The notes below the pieces were generated by a model. The model ran no database searches. It saw only the letters and a list, made by a program, of their open reading frames with translations, and was not told the origin of the DNA. A DNA stretch of 64,000 bases from UBA7985 sp965661545 (GTDB taxonomy: Bacteria > Pseudomonadota > Alphaproteobacteria > UBA7985): NCBI GenBank assembly GCA_965661545.1, contig CBFIEF010000001.1, forward strand, positions 62,001 to 126,000, in the 5' to 3' direction. The translations under genes and the position numbers were made by a program. Positions 8,271 through 17,086 of the stretch are shown here, piece by piece. How positions within the stretch are numbered: the stretch's first letter is position 1; each line of letters begins with the position of its first letter.

Positions 8271-10280
8271 TTAGACGTCAATTTCCTCAACGACGTAAGC
8301 GGCGTTTTCTTGAATGAATTCGAAGCGTTTCTCGGCTTTCTTGCCCATTAGATCTTCCACCAACTCTTTAATGGATTTACCCGCGGCCAACCCTGCGGCG
8401 GCATCGGCGAGTGTCACGCGCTCCATCTGCCGGGTGGCCGGGTCCATGGTGGTTTCGCGGAGTTGCTTGGGCATCATCTCGCCCAGGCCCTTAAACCGGC
8501 TGATTTCAACGTTGGCGTTGGGCCGGAATTCCTTCTCCATGATCTGGTCTTTGTGCCGATCATCGCGCGCGTAGAAGGACTTGCCGCCATGGCTGAGCCG
8601 GTAAAGTGGCGGCACTGCAAGGAACAGACGACCCGCTTCAATGATCTGCGGATAGGTTTTGTAGAAGAACGTCATCAGCAGCGACGCAATGTGCGCACCG
8701 TCAACGTCGGCATCGGTCATGATCACCACGCGTTCGTAGCGCAGGTTTTCGACGTCAGAGGACTTGCCATCAAAGCCAAGGGCTTGTGCGAGGTCTGCCA
8801 GCTCCTGATTCCCGCGCAGCTTATCTGCGCTGGCCGATGCCACGTTCAGGATTTTACCGCGCAGGGGCAAAATAGCCTGTGTTTCGCGTCGGCGGGCTTG
8901 CTTGGCCGAGCCGCCAGCGGAATCGCCCTCCACCAGAAACAGTTCTGTGCCTTCAGGTGAGTTGCGGGAACAGTCCGTGAGCTTACCCGGCAAACGCAGG
9001 CGCTTGGTCACAGACTTTCGCGCCGTTTCCTTTTCCGCCTTTTTCCGCAGACGCTCTTCCATGCGCAAAATAATGCTGTCGAGTAGGGCTTTTGCAGCGG
9101 GACCATTGCCGGCAAGCCAGTGCTCAAAGTGCTCCTTGAGCGTTTGATCCACCAGGCGAGAGGCTTCGGGGCTGCCCAAGCGTTCTTTGGTCTGGCCTTG
9201 GAATTGCGGCTCAGGAATGAAGCACGACAGTACAGCTTGCGCGCCCCCGAGAACATCATCTGCAGTGATCGAGGCTGCTTTCTTATTCCCAGCCATCTCC
9301 CCATAGGTTCGCAAAGCGCGGGTCAGGCCGGTGCGCAATCCATTTTCGTGGGTGCCGCCCTGGGGCGTTGGGATCGTGTTACAGTAGGACGTGAGGCTTG
9401 CCTCGCCCGTGCCCTCATCATCAGGCCAAGCCAAGGCCCACTCGACCTTGCCGCCGGAACCGTTCAGATCGGCCTTGCCCGCAAACAGCGAGTCACCAAT
9501 CAGTGCTTGCGGCCCCAATTGCTCGCGCAGGAAATCGCCCAGACCGCCGGGAAAATGGAAAACCGCTTCTGTCGGCGTCTTGTCGCCGTCTTTGATCAGT
9601 TCCTCAGCGCAAGACCACCGAATTTCCACACCGCGCTCGAGGTAAGCCTTGGAGCGCGCCATTTTGAACAGCGTTGCGGGCTTAAACGTATGCTTGTGGT
9701 GGAAGATCTCTTCGTCGGGCTTAAACTGGACTGAGGTACCACGCCGATTGGGGGCGGAGCCGACTTTGGTCAGTTTGGAGACGGCCAAACCCTGCGAAAA
9801 CGACTGTGTCCACAGCGTCTTGTCGCGCGCGACTTCGACGATCAGGGATTCAGACAGCGCGTTGACCACAGAAATACCAACCCCGTGGAGTCCGCCCGAC
9901 GTCGCGTAGTTCTTACCGCTGAATTTACCGCCAGAGTGCAGCGTCGTGAGAATAACTTCGAGCGCGGACTTGTCTTTGTACTTGGGGTGCGGATCGACGG
10001 GGATGCCGCGTCCGTTGTCCATCACCTTGACCGACCCATCGGCCAGCATCTCAACCGAAATGCGTGTGGCGTGACCGGCAACGGCTTCATCCACTGAGTT
10101 GTCGAGGATTTCGGCCATCAAGTGATGATAGGCGCGCTCATCCGTGCCACCGATGTACATGCCAGGGCGTTTGCGGACAGGTTCTAGACCTTCGAGGACT
10201 TCAATGTCCTTGGCGGTGTAGCCTGTCGCTTTTTTGGTCTGTTCATCGGAAACGGAGAAAAGGTCCGTATCAGCGGCCAT
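8271..10280 (-). CDS. parE: DNA topoisomerase IV subunit B
   Basis: ATPase subunit of topoisomerase IV, which decatenates daughter chromosomes with ParC (not in this window). The GHKL ATPase domain shows EILDNSVDEA, DNGRGIP and GGLHGVG. The transducer domain follows, and the TOPRIM domain shows VEGDSAGGSA, LPLRGKILNV and the metal site TDADVDGAHI. At 669 residues it has the ParE length and lacks the long GyrB insertion; the C-terminal RFKGLGEM and DP.TR.M motifs are intact. An SOS-box sequence lies 30 nt upstream of the start. Start ATG at 10280. parE is preferred over gyrB because of the length and the ParE-like IPVDPHPK segment. Confidence 0.93.
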   Translation of the reverse strand: MAADTDLFSVSDEQTKKATGYTAKDIEVLEGLEPVRKRPGMYIGGTDERAYHHLMAEILDNSVDEAVAGHATRISVEMLADGSVKVMDNGRGIPVDPHPKYKDKSALEVILTTLHSGGKFSGKNYATSGGLHGVGISVVNALSESLIVEVARDKTLWTQSFSQGLAVSKLTKVGSAPNRRGTSVQFKPDEEIFHHKHTFKPATLFKMARSKAYLERGVEIRWSCAEELIKDGDKTPTEAVFHFPGGLGDFLREQLGPQALIGDSLFAGKADLNGSGGKVEWALAWPDDEGTGEASLTSYCNTIPTPQGGTHENGLRTGLTRALRTYGEMAGNKKAASITADDVLGGAQAVLSCFIPEPQFQGQTKERLGSPEASRLVDQTLKEHFEHWLAGNGPAAKALLDSIILRMEERLRKKAEKETARKSVTKRLRLPGKLTDCSRNSPEGTELFLVEGDSAGGSAKQARRRETQAILPLRGKILNVASASADKLRGNQELADLAQALGFDGKSSDVENLRYERVVIMTDADVDGAHIASLLMTFFYKTYPQIIEAGRLFLAVPPLYRLSHGGKSFYARDDRHKDQIMEKEFRPNANVEISRFKGLGEMMPKQLRETTMDPATRQMERVTLADAAAGLAAGKSIKELVEDLMGKKAEKRFEFIQENAAYVVEEIDV

Positions 10281-10309
10281 AGGAGCACGATCCCTGTTTA
10301 AAATTGGGT

Positions 10310-10324
10310 GTTCAGTATCTGTTC
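10310..10324 (-). promoter_or_regulatory. Putative LexA operator (SOS box) upstream of parE
   Basis: The sequence is GTTC-AGTATCT-GTTC, an exact match to the alphaproteobacterial LexA motif GTTC-N7-GTTC. It lies 30 nt upstream of the parE start codon, where it could occlude the promoter or transcription start. Not tested for promoter elements, since no convincing -35/-10 could be assigned here. Confidence 0.65.
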
Positions 10325-10436
10325 GCCTTTATCCGCTTTATGCGGCTGCAACGCAAGCGGTCTGAGCGGACTTGTTTGCAAGGATGGCGTTTGTTGCTCG
10401 AAAGCCAAAAGAGGCCCCCGAGGATCAAGCGGTCAT

Positions 10437-10472
10437 AAAAAAAAGGGCCGCTCGAGAGGAGCGACCCTTTTT
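10437..10472 (-). terminator. Intrinsic terminator of glnA
   Basis: Downstream of the glnA stop, the minus strand forms a stem of about 12 bp (AAAGGGTCGCTC pairing with GAGCGGCCCTTT, one mismatch) followed by a run of eight T. The plus strand also carries a run of five T, so it could act in both directions. It separates glnA from parE transcription. Confidence 0.85.
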
Positions 10473-10496
10473 GAATTCTGACCAATCCGGTGGGGA

Positions 10497-11906
10497 TTAG
10501 CAGGAGTAGTACATCTTGAACTCGACCGGGTGTGGTGCGAATTCGAATTCGATGACTTCTTCCATCTTCAGGTCGATGTAAGCGTCGATCTGGTCTTTGG
10601 TGAAGACGCCGCCTTCGAGCAGGAACTCAAAGTCGCCCTTAAGGGAATCCAGCGCTTCGCGCAGGGAACCACAAACGGTTGGAATGTCCTTCAGTTCTTC
10701 TTCAGACAGCTCGTACAAGTCTTCATCGCGCGGTGCGCCTGGATCGATCTTGTTCTTGATGCCGTCGAGGCCAGCCATCAGCATTGCCGCGAAACACAGG
10801 TATGGGTTTGCGGTTGGATCAGGGAAGCGGATTTCCATACGCTTCGCCTTTGGCGAGGAACCGAATGGAATACGGCAAGACGCGGAACGGTTGCGGGCGG
10901 AGTATGCCAGCAGAACCGGTGCTTCAAAGCCTGGGACCAGACGCTTGTAGGAGTTGGTGGACGGGTTGGTAAACGCGTTCAACGCCTTGGCGTGCTTGAG
11001 GATACCACCGATGTACCACAGTGCTTCCTGTGACAGGCCAGCGTACTTGTCGCCAGCGAACAGAGGCTTGCCGTCTTTCCAGATGGACTGGTGACAGTGC
11101 ATGCCCGTACCGTTGTCGCCCTGTACAGGCTTTGGCATGAAGGTCGCAGACTTGCCATAGGATGCAGCAACGTTGTGCACAACGTACTTGTAGAGCTGCA
11201 GCTTGTCAGCAACGCGGGTCAGGTGATCGAAGGTCATGCCCAATTCGTGCTGTGACGGCGCCACTTCGTGGTGGTGCTTGTCCATGTCCACACCCATTGC
11301 GAGCAGGGTGGAGGTCATTTCTGCGCGGATGTCGCCAGACTGATCGACTGGGTTTACTGGGAAGTAGCCGCCCTTGACGCCCGGACGGTGGCCCATGTTG
11401 CCGCCTTCCATCTCGTCGCCAGATGCGTAGGGACCTTCTTCAGAGTAAAACTCGAAGAACGACCGGTTCATCTCAACGGAGAAACGAACGTCGTCGAACA
11501 TGAAGAATTCTGCTTCTGGGCCGAAGAAGACGTCGGTGCCGAGACCGGAATCTTTAACCAGCTGCTCAGCTTTCTTTGCGGTACCGCGTGGGTCGCGCTC
11601 GTACAATTCACCGGTGATCGGATCCTTGACGTCACAGAAGATGATCAGCTGTGGCTGTGCAGTGAAGGGATCCATCACAGCAGTTTCCATGTCTGGAACC
11701 AGCAGCATGTCGGACTCGTTAATGGCTTTCCAGCCCGCGATGGATGAACCATCGAACATAATGCCTTCGTTGAAAGCATCTTCGTCCATAGCGTGAGCAC
11801 ACATCGCCAGATGCTGAAGCTTGCCGCGAGGATCGGTGAAGCGAACGTCAACGTATTCTACGTCGTTTTCTTCGATCATCTTTTTGATGTCAGCATAAGT
11901 GGTCAT
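10497..11906 (-). CDS. glnA: Glutamine synthetase, type I
   Basis: Condenses ammonia with glutamate using ATP; dodecameric GSI. The 469 residues match GSI length. Visible signatures: the beta-grasp MFDGSSI latch segment, the active-site stretch around HEVAPSQHELGM, KPVQGDNGTGMHCHQS, and NPSTNSYKRLVPG. The adenylylation tyrosine is Tyr398 in the DLYEL-(S)EEE segment, equivalent to E. coli Tyr397, so GlnE-type regulation is expected. It lies 90 nt downstream of glnB on the same strand, the classic alphaproteobacterial glnBA arrangement, and is followed by a strong terminator. Confidence 0.97.
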   Translation of the reverse strand: MTTYADIKKMIEENDVEYVDVRFTDPRGKLQHLAMCAHAMDEDAFNEGIMFDGSSIAGWKAINESDMLLVPDMETAVMDPFTAQPQLIIFCDVKDPITGELYERDPRGTAKKAEQLVKDSGLGTDVFFGPEAEFFMFDDVRFSVEMNRSFFEFYSEEGPYASGDEMEGGNMGHRPGVKGGYFPVNPVDQSGDIRAEMTSTLLAMGVDMDKHHHEVAPSQHELGMTFDHLTRVADKLQLYKYVVHNVAASYGKSATFMPKPVQGDNGTGMHCHQSIWKDGKPLFAGDKYAGLSQEALWYIGGILKHAKALNAFTNPSTNSYKRLVPGFEAPVLLAYSARNRSASCRIPFGSSPKAKRMEIRFPDPTANPYLCFAAMLMAGLDGIKNKIDPGAPRDEDLYELSEEELKDIPTVCGSLREALDSLKGDFEFLLEGGVFTKDQIDAYIDLKMEEVIEFEFAPHPVEFKMYYSC

Positions 11907-11996
11907 GCCAAATCCTTTCGTAACTTACGGTCAATTCTGAAGTGTTCAGGAATAAAAAGGGTGGGGCCTGAACGACCCCTAGTGACACAGCGTGGG

Positions 11997-12335
11997 TTAG
12001 ATTGCTGAGTCACCGCGTTCACCGGTCCGGATCCGAACAACATCAACGATGTCCGTGACCCAGATCTTGCCATCACCGATACGACCGGTTTTGGCACTGG
12101 ATTCAATAGCGTCGAGCGCCGCGTCGAGCTGGCTGTCTGCGACGATCAGGTCGATTTTTACCTTGGGCAGGAAATCCACAACGTATTCAGCGCCGCGATA
12201 TAACTCTGTATGGCCCTTTTGGCGACCAAAACCCTTGGCTTCAGTAACGGTAATGCCCGCAACGCCGATGGCGTGCAGTGCTTCTTTAACGTCGTCGAGT
12301 TTGAAGGGTTTGATAACGGCTTCGATCTTTTTCAT
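11997..12335 (-). CDS. glnB: Nitrogen regulatory protein PII
   Basis: 112-residue PII signal protein. The T-loop contains the uridylylation site Tyr51 in RGAEYVVDF, and the C-terminal signature TGRIGDGKIWV is intact. PII senses 2-oxoglutarate and ATP/ADP and controls glutamine synthetase adenylylation and NtrB. It is placed immediately upstream of glnA. Called glnB rather than glnK because of linkage to glnA rather than amtB, and because residues such as the KGFGRQKGHTELYRG stretch fit GlnB. Confidence 0.95.
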   Translation of the reverse strand: MKKIEAVIKPFKLDDVKEALHAIGVAGITVTEAKGFGRQKGHTELYRGAEYVVDFLPKVKIDLIVADSQLDAALDAIESSAKTGRIGDGKIWVTDIVDVVRIRTGERGDSAI

Positions 12336-12625
12336 GACTTTACTCGCCCCGAGACAACCTGGTTCAGAAGAGGCGGTCCAGCCCCTTCGCTCTAGCTCTT
12401 CGCTTTAGCGATGGTTGCGGCTGCGTGCAAAGACTTTGCTGTTAAAAAAGGCAGATGCGAAAGGCCTTTGAGCCAAACGCATGGATCACCCACATAATGC
12501 TGCACAGCATCAGGACAACTGCCCAATAATTAGGCAGTGATGTGTTTTTGCTGAAAAATCGAATCGTTTGCATTTGACCGTGTTTTCCGCATGGGTGCCA
12601 AAGCGCAGGCCGTCACTCGCACATG
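12336..12625. other. glnB upstream region
   Basis: About 290 nt between the glnB start and the tRNA-His promoter. It must contain the glnBA promoter. I looked for a sigma-54 -24/-12 element on the minus strand and did not find a convincing one. A small inverted repeat ACTGCC-N9-GGCAGT sits at 12518-12538. No gene is apparent here. Confidence 0.5.
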
Positions 12626-12654
12626 TTGACCCTTCGAAAGCTTTGACGTACTCA
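12626..12654 (+). promoter_or_regulatory. Probable promoter of tRNA-His
   Basis: TTGACC (12626-12631), a 17-nt spacer and TACTCA (12649-12654) place a transcription start a few bases before the tRNA 5' end at 12667. The -35 is good; the -10 is weak. Confidence 0.5.
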
Positions 12655-12666
12655 GACTTTCTTGAC

Positions 12667-12744
12667 GGCGATTGTAGCTCAGTTGGTTAGAGCACCGGTT
12701 TGTGGTACCGGGGGTCGTGGGTTCGAACCCCATCAGTCGCCCCA
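12667..12744 (+). tRNA. tRNA-His (GTG)
   Basis: Full cloverleaf. The extra 5' G typical of tRNA-His (12667) faces C73, the 7-bp acceptor stem is GCGATTG/CAGTCGC, the D-arm is GCTC...GAGC, the anticodon stem is CCGGT/ACCGG with anticodon GTG, and the T-arm contains GGTTCGAACC. CCA is encoded at 12742-12744. Confidence 0.97.
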
Positions 12745-12754
12745 CTTTTCCGGG

Positions 12755-13423
12755 ATGCATAGCCCCGTGACAGCGGAAAAATTCCCTCCTTTTGCCCTTA
12801 CAGCCAAGCGCCGCGACATGCTGGCGTTTATCACGCGCTACGAGTTGTTCAAGCTGATCGCTGACAGGCCCGGCGTTATCCTTGAGCTTGGCGTGCAGCA
12901 TGGTCAGGGGGTCATGTCCTTTGCGCACATTGCTTCGAACCTAGAACCCAATCACGTGGCGCGCCGCATCTATGGCTTTGATACCTTTGAAGGGTTTCCA
13001 GCGGTGGATGATGTGGACCAGGCCTTGGGCGCGAAGAACGTCAAGCCGGGCAAGCTGCGCGGCGATCTTGACCGCCTGCGTGCGTCGATCAAAGCGCACG
13101 ACGAAGACCGCTTTCTGGGGCAGGTGCCTCGGGTGGAATTGGTGGTGGGGGACGTGGAGCAGACCCTACCGGCCTTCATCGAGACCAACCCGCAGCTGAT
13201 GATCGCGCTGGTCTATGTCGACCTGTGCCTCTATCGGCCCACCAAAGCCGCGCTCGAAGCCCTATGGCCGCTGATGCCTAAGGGATCGGTGTTGGCCTTC
13301 GACCAACTCGCTTTCCCCGAATTTCCCGGTGAGACGCGCGCGGCACTGGAAGTGATCGGGGCCGACGCGCTTGATCTGCGCCGCTTCAACTTTGAGTCAC
13401 AGGTGTCGTACTTGGTGCGATAA
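12755..13423 (+). CDS. TylF-like SAM-dependent O-methyltransferase
   Basis: Class I methyltransferase of about 222 residues. The SAM-binding glycine motif reads ILELGVQHGQGV, followed by IYGFDTFEGFP, a pattern typical of macrocin/TylF-type sugar O-methyltransferases, and later VYVDLCLYRPTKAAL. Substrate unknown; a glycan or natural-product sugar is likely for the family. The open frame runs back into tRNA-His, so I place the start at the ATG at 12755 (a GTG at 12767 is an alternative). Only about 10 nt separate it from the tRNA, so it may be co-transcribed with it. Convergent with uvrA. Confidence 0.82.
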   Translation: MHSPVTAEKFPPFALTAKRRDMLAFITRYELFKLIADRPGVILELGVQHGQGVMSFAHIASNLEPNHVARRIYGFDTFEGFPAVDDVDQALGAKNVKPGKLRGDLDRLRASIKAHDEDRFLGQVPRVELVVGDVEQTLPAFIETNPQLMIALVYVDLCLYRPTKAALEALWPLMPKGSVLAFDQLAFPEFPGETRAALEVIGADALDLRRFNFESQVSYLVR

Positions 13424-13436
13424 AGGGGTGGCGCGC

Positions 13437-13506
13437 CGTTTTCTCTCCCGCTTCGCGGGATTCGAAAACGTCACGCGCAAGCAGATCGGCGACTTTGTCG
13501 CCGGTC
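13437..13506. terminator. Two hairpins between convergent genes
   Basis: First hairpin, 13437-13470: CGTTTTC...GAAAACG enclosing TCCCGC-TTC-GCGGGA, a two-part stem whose outer arms are T-rich and A-rich, so it could terminate in both directions. Second, 13484-13506: GATCGGCGAC-TTT-GTCGCCGGTC, 10 bp with one G-T pair. They fill the 130-nt gap between the methyltransferase gene and uvrA. Confidence 0.55.
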
Positions 13507-13553
13507 GGCTATCGCCTCCGCTTTTCCCAGCCAAGGACTTGTCTCGCTGACGC

Positions 13554-16409
13554 CTAGATCAGCGCTGTGCGCAAATAGCGGCTGGTGTGACCGTCTTCGC
13601 TCTCCGCCACTTTCTCAGGCGTGCCCTGGGCCACAATGCGACCACCGCCAGAGCCGCCTTCGGGCCCAATATCGATGTTCCAATCGGCGGTTTTGATCAC
13701 TTCGAGATTGTGCTCGATGATGATCACCGTGTTGCCCTGATCGGTCAGCCTGTGCAGCACTTCCAGCAGCTTTGATACATCATGAAAGTGCAGCCCGGTG
13801 GTCGGTTCGTCGAGAATATAGACCGTCTTGCCCGTGGACCGCTTCGACAGCTCCTTGGACAACTTAACGCGTTGGGCCTCGCCGCCAGACAGCGTCGTTG
13901 CCGACTGACCAACACGAACGTAGGTCAGTCCCACCTCGGCCAGCATTTCCATCTTCCCGCGGATCGACGGTACGGCTTTGAAGAAGTCCACAGCCTCTTC
14001 GACGGTCATGTCGAGGACATCCGCAATGGACTTATCCTTGAACCGCACCTCCAGCGTTTCCCGATTATAACGCTTGCCCTTGCAGACATCGCACTGCACG
14101 TAAACATCGGGCAGGAAGTGCATCTCGATTTTGATCATGCCGTCGCCCTGACAGGCTTCACAGCGCCCGCCCTTGACGTTGAACGAGAACCGGCCCGGCT
14201 TGTAGCCTCGCGCCTGTGCCTCCGGCAGTCCAGCAAACCAATCGCGGATCGGGCCAAAAGCACCGGTGTAGGTCGCAGGGTTAGAGCGCGGCGTCCGGCC
14301 AATGGGAGACTGGTCGATCACGATGATCTTATCGACCTGCTCCATGCCTTCGATTGTCGTGTGCGCGCCGGGAGTATCGCGGGAGCCGTGAAGATGGCGC
14401 GCCAAAGCCTTGTGCAGAGTTTCCAACGTCAGCGTGGACTTGCCCGAACCAGACACTCCCGTGACACAAGTCATGATGCCCATGGGAAAATCGACGGAAA
14501 CGTTATCAAGGTTGTTGGCCGTCGCGCCCTCAATCCGGATGGTCTTACCGGTTTTCTTGCGGCGCTGTGTCGGAACTTCGATCCGTCGCTTGCCGGAGAG
14601 GTACTGGCCGGTAACGGACTCTTTGGACTTCTGCACCTGCGCTGGCGTGCCCTCGGCGACGACCGTACCGCCGTGCACCCCGGCACCCGGGCCCATATCG
14701 ACCAGATAATCCGCCGCACGGATGGCGTCTTCGTCATGCTCGACCACCAACACCGTGTTCCCCAAATCGCGCAGCCGCGTCAGGGTTTCCAGCAAGCGAT
14801 CGTTGTCGCGCTGGTGCAGGCCGATAGACGGCTCGTCCAGAACGTAGAGAACGCCGGTCAGACCGGAACCGATCTGGGAGGCCAAGCGGATCCGCTGGCT
14901 CTCACCACCCGACAGCGTCGCCGACCCGCGCGATAGGGTCAGATAGGATAGGCCGACGTTGTTCAGAAAGCCCAGCCGCTCCTGAATTTCTTTCAAAATC
15001 CGCTCAGCAATGGCGCTTTGCTTGATCGACAGACGCTCGGGCAGGGCTTGGAACCACGCATTCGCCTCGCCAATCGACATCTCACTGACACGGCCAATGT
15101 GCAGGTCATCGATCTTGACCACGAGCGCTTCTTCTTTGAGGCGATAGCCGTCACAGGACTTACACGGGCGGCGGTTCTGGTACTTACCCAGCTCCTCCCG
15201 CACCCAATCGCTGTCGGTCTCACGGTACCGTCGATCCATGTTGTTGATCAGGCCCTCGAACGGACGAGTGGTGCGGTAGGCGCGCGTGCCGTCGTCGTAG
15301 ATCATGGTAATGGCGTCCTTGCCGGAGCCATAGAGGACGGTGTCGCGGTTCTTGGGTTTGAGTTCGTCGAAAGGCGTATCGAGATCAAAGCCGTAATGCG
15401 CGCTGATCGCGTCGAGCGTCTGCATGTAGTACTTTGATGAGGAATTCGCCCACGGTGCCAGCGCGCCTTCGCGCAGGCTCAATCCTTTGACCGGAACGAC
15501 CAGATCTGGATCGAAGAACAGCTGATGCCCCAAGCCGTCACAGGATGGGCAGGCGCCAAAAGGGTTGTTGAACGAAAACAGCCGTGGCTCGATCTCATCG
15601 ATGGTAAAGCCACTGACCGGACAGGCAAACTTGGCCGAGAACGTCGTCCGCTCTTCGGTTTTTGCGTCTTCGACGATCACCAAACCGTCGGCCAGTTCCA
15701 GCGCGGTTTCAAAGCTATCGGCCAGCCGTTGCTCCATGCCTTCTTTCAGCACGACCCGGTCCACCACGACTTCGATGGTGTGCTTGTACTTCTTGTCCAG
15801 CGCTGGGGCTTCTTCGATGAGGTACATGACGTCATCGATTTTCACGCGCTGGAACCCGCGCTTTTGAAGCTCGGCAAGCTCCTTGCGGTACTCGCCCTTG
15901 CGGCCTCGAACGATGGGGGCGAGCAGGTAAAGCCGAGCGCCCTCACCCATGGCAATTGTGAGATCAACCATCTGAGAAACCGTCTGGCTCTCAATCGGCA
16001 GGCCCGTAGCGGGCGAATAAGGGATGCCCACGCGAGCAAACAGCAGGCGGAGATAGTCGTAGATTTCTGTCACCGTGCCGACGGTCGAGCGAGGGTTCTT
16101 GGACGTGGTTTTCTGCTCTATCGAAATGGCAGGAGACAGCCCTTCGATGCTATCCACGTCCGGCTTTTCCATCAGCTCCAAGAACTGTCGCGCATAGGCC
16201 GACAGGCTCTCGACATAGCGGCGTTGGCCCTCGGCATAAATGGTGTCAAACGCCAGAGATGACTTGCCCGACCCGGAAAGCCCGGTAATCACGACCAGTT
16301 GGTTGCGTGGGAGATCGATATTGACGCCACGCAAATTGTGTTCCCGCGCCCCGCGAACAGAGATGTAGGGACTTTCGTGCGCGGCGAAGCCAGTTTTCTT
16401 TGAAGCCAT
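13554..16409 (-). CDS. uvrA: Excinuclease ABC subunit A
   Basis: DNA damage recognition ATPase of nucleotide excision repair; works with UvrB and UvrC, which are not in this window. 951 residues with two ABC modules. The first has Walker A GLSGSGKSS, and the second GVSGSGKST with LSGGEAQR and LDEPTTGLH. Zinc modules: the C-terminal CEAC...CDVC pair is complete, while the first reads CPVS...CPSC, so one Cys is Ser; I recall the same in other alphaproteobacterial UvrA proteins. No exact SOS box was found upstream (nearest: GTTC-N7-CGTC at 16422-16436). Confidence 0.97.
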   Translation of the reverse strand: MASKKTGFAAHESPYISVRGAREHNLRGVNIDLPRNQLVVITGLSGSGKSSLAFDTIYAEGQRRYVESLSAYARQFLELMEKPDVDSIEGLSPAISIEQKTTSKNPRSTVGTVTEIYDYLRLLFARVGIPYSPATGLPIESQTVSQMVDLTIAMGEGARLYLLAPIVRGRKGEYRKELAELQKRGFQRVKIDDVMYLIEEAPALDKKYKHTIEVVVDRVVLKEGMEQRLADSFETALELADGLVIVEDAKTEERTTFSAKFACPVSGFTIDEIEPRLFSFNNPFGACPSCDGLGHQLFFDPDLVVPVKGLSLREGALAPWANSSSKYYMQTLDAISAHYGFDLDTPFDELKPKNRDTVLYGSGKDAITMIYDDGTRAYRTTRPFEGLINNMDRRYRETDSDWVREELGKYQNRRPCKSCDGYRLKEEALVVKIDDLHIGRVSEMSIGEANAWFQALPERLSIKQSAIAERILKEIQERLGFLNNVGLSYLTLSRGSATLSGGESQRIRLASQIGSGLTGVLYVLDEPSIGLHQRDNDRLLETLTRLRDLGNTVLVVEHDEDAIRAADYLVDMGPGAGVHGGTVVAEGTPAQVQKSKESVTGQYLSGKRRIEVPTQRRKKTGKTIRIEGATANNLDNVSVDFPMGIMTCVTGVSGSGKSTLTLETLHKALARHLHGSRDTPGAHTTIEGMEQVDKIIVIDQSPIGRTPRSNPATYTGAFGPIRDWFAGLPEAQARGYKPGRFSFNVKGGRCEACQGDGMIKIEMHFLPDVYVQCDVCKGKRYNRETLEVRFKDKSIADVLDMTVEEAVDFFKAVPSIRGKMEMLAEVGLTYVRVGQSATTLSGGEAQRVKLSKELSKRSTGKTVYILDEPTTGLHFHDVSKLLEVLHRLTDQGNTVIIIEHNLEVIKTADWNIDIGPEGGSGGGRIVAQGTPEKVAESEDGHTSRYLRTALI

Positions 16410-16586
16410 GTCGGGAGGTCAGTTCCAGAATTCGTCGAATTGACCCGAGAGAATAGGCCGATTCTGGCCACATGCCAGAGGTCGCGACACCATTTCTGGG
16501 GTTAACCCGAAGAACTGGAAACGGGCACGCTCAACCGTGCCACGAATGCCACTAGGCGCCGGCGCCTGTGGGACGGTATCTGACGG

Positions 16587-17081
16587 TTAAACCGGGTACC
16601 GAATCTTCAGCGCCTTCATCACCATTTCTGGCACGAAGTCGGAAACATCGCCGCCCAATCCGGCAATTTCCTTGACCAGTGAAGAGGCAATGAACTGCTG
16701 GCTTTCGGACGCCGTGAGAAACACGGTTTCGACCTTGGGGTTCAGATGCTTGTTCATGGTGGCGAGCTGAAACTCGTATTCAAAATCCGAAACAGCCCGC
16801 AGGCCCCGAATAACGAGGTTTGCCCCAACTTCATCGGCAAAATGCATCAGCAAGGAGCCGAAGGACCGCACCTCGACTGTGCAGGAGCCGAAGTCATTGG
16901 CCTCGACCAAATCCCGCAGCAATTGCACGCGTTCAGGCGGCGTAAAGGCGGGGTTCTTGCCCGGACTGTTGGCAACGGCAATGATCAAGTGATCGACCAC
17001 GTGGGTCGCGCGTTGCATAATATCCAAATGACCGTTCGTAACGGGGTCAAATGTGCCCGGGTAGAGTCCAACTCGCCTCAT
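16587..17081 (-). CDS. coaD: Phosphopantetheine adenylyltransferase
   Basis: Penultimate step of coenzyme A synthesis: transfers AMP from ATP to 4'-phosphopantetheine. 164 residues, the usual length. The nucleotidyltransferase motif is GTFDPVTNGHLD (HxGH-type, here NGHLD), with RGLR in the phosphate-binding loop and the C-terminal SSLVKEIA stretch. It begins 5 nt after gyrA ends on the same strand, the order found in many alphaproteobacteria, so the two are probably co-transcribed. Confidence 0.96.
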   Translation of the reverse strand: MRRVGLYPGTFDPVTNGHLDIMQRATHVVDHLIIAVANSPGKNPAFTPPERVQLLRDLVEANDFGSCTVEVRSFGSLLMHFADEVGANLVIRGLRAVSDFEYEFQLATMNKHLNPKVETVFLTASESQQFIASSLVKEIAGLGGDVSDFVPEMVMKALKIRYPV

Positions 17082-17086
17082 GGAGC

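Noticed and set aside
12336..12660. Sigma-54 promoter for glnBA
   Set aside because: I looked for GG-N10-GC on the minus strand with the right flanks and found no convincing match.
13782..14936. 384-codon ORF on the plus strand
   Set aside because: It is antisense to uvrA, which is complete; no protein family is visible in the shadow translation.
16422..16436. Near match to a LexA box upstream of uvrA
   Set aside because: The sequence is GTTC-N7-CGTC; the second half-site is wrong in two positions, so I do not claim SOS control of uvrA here.
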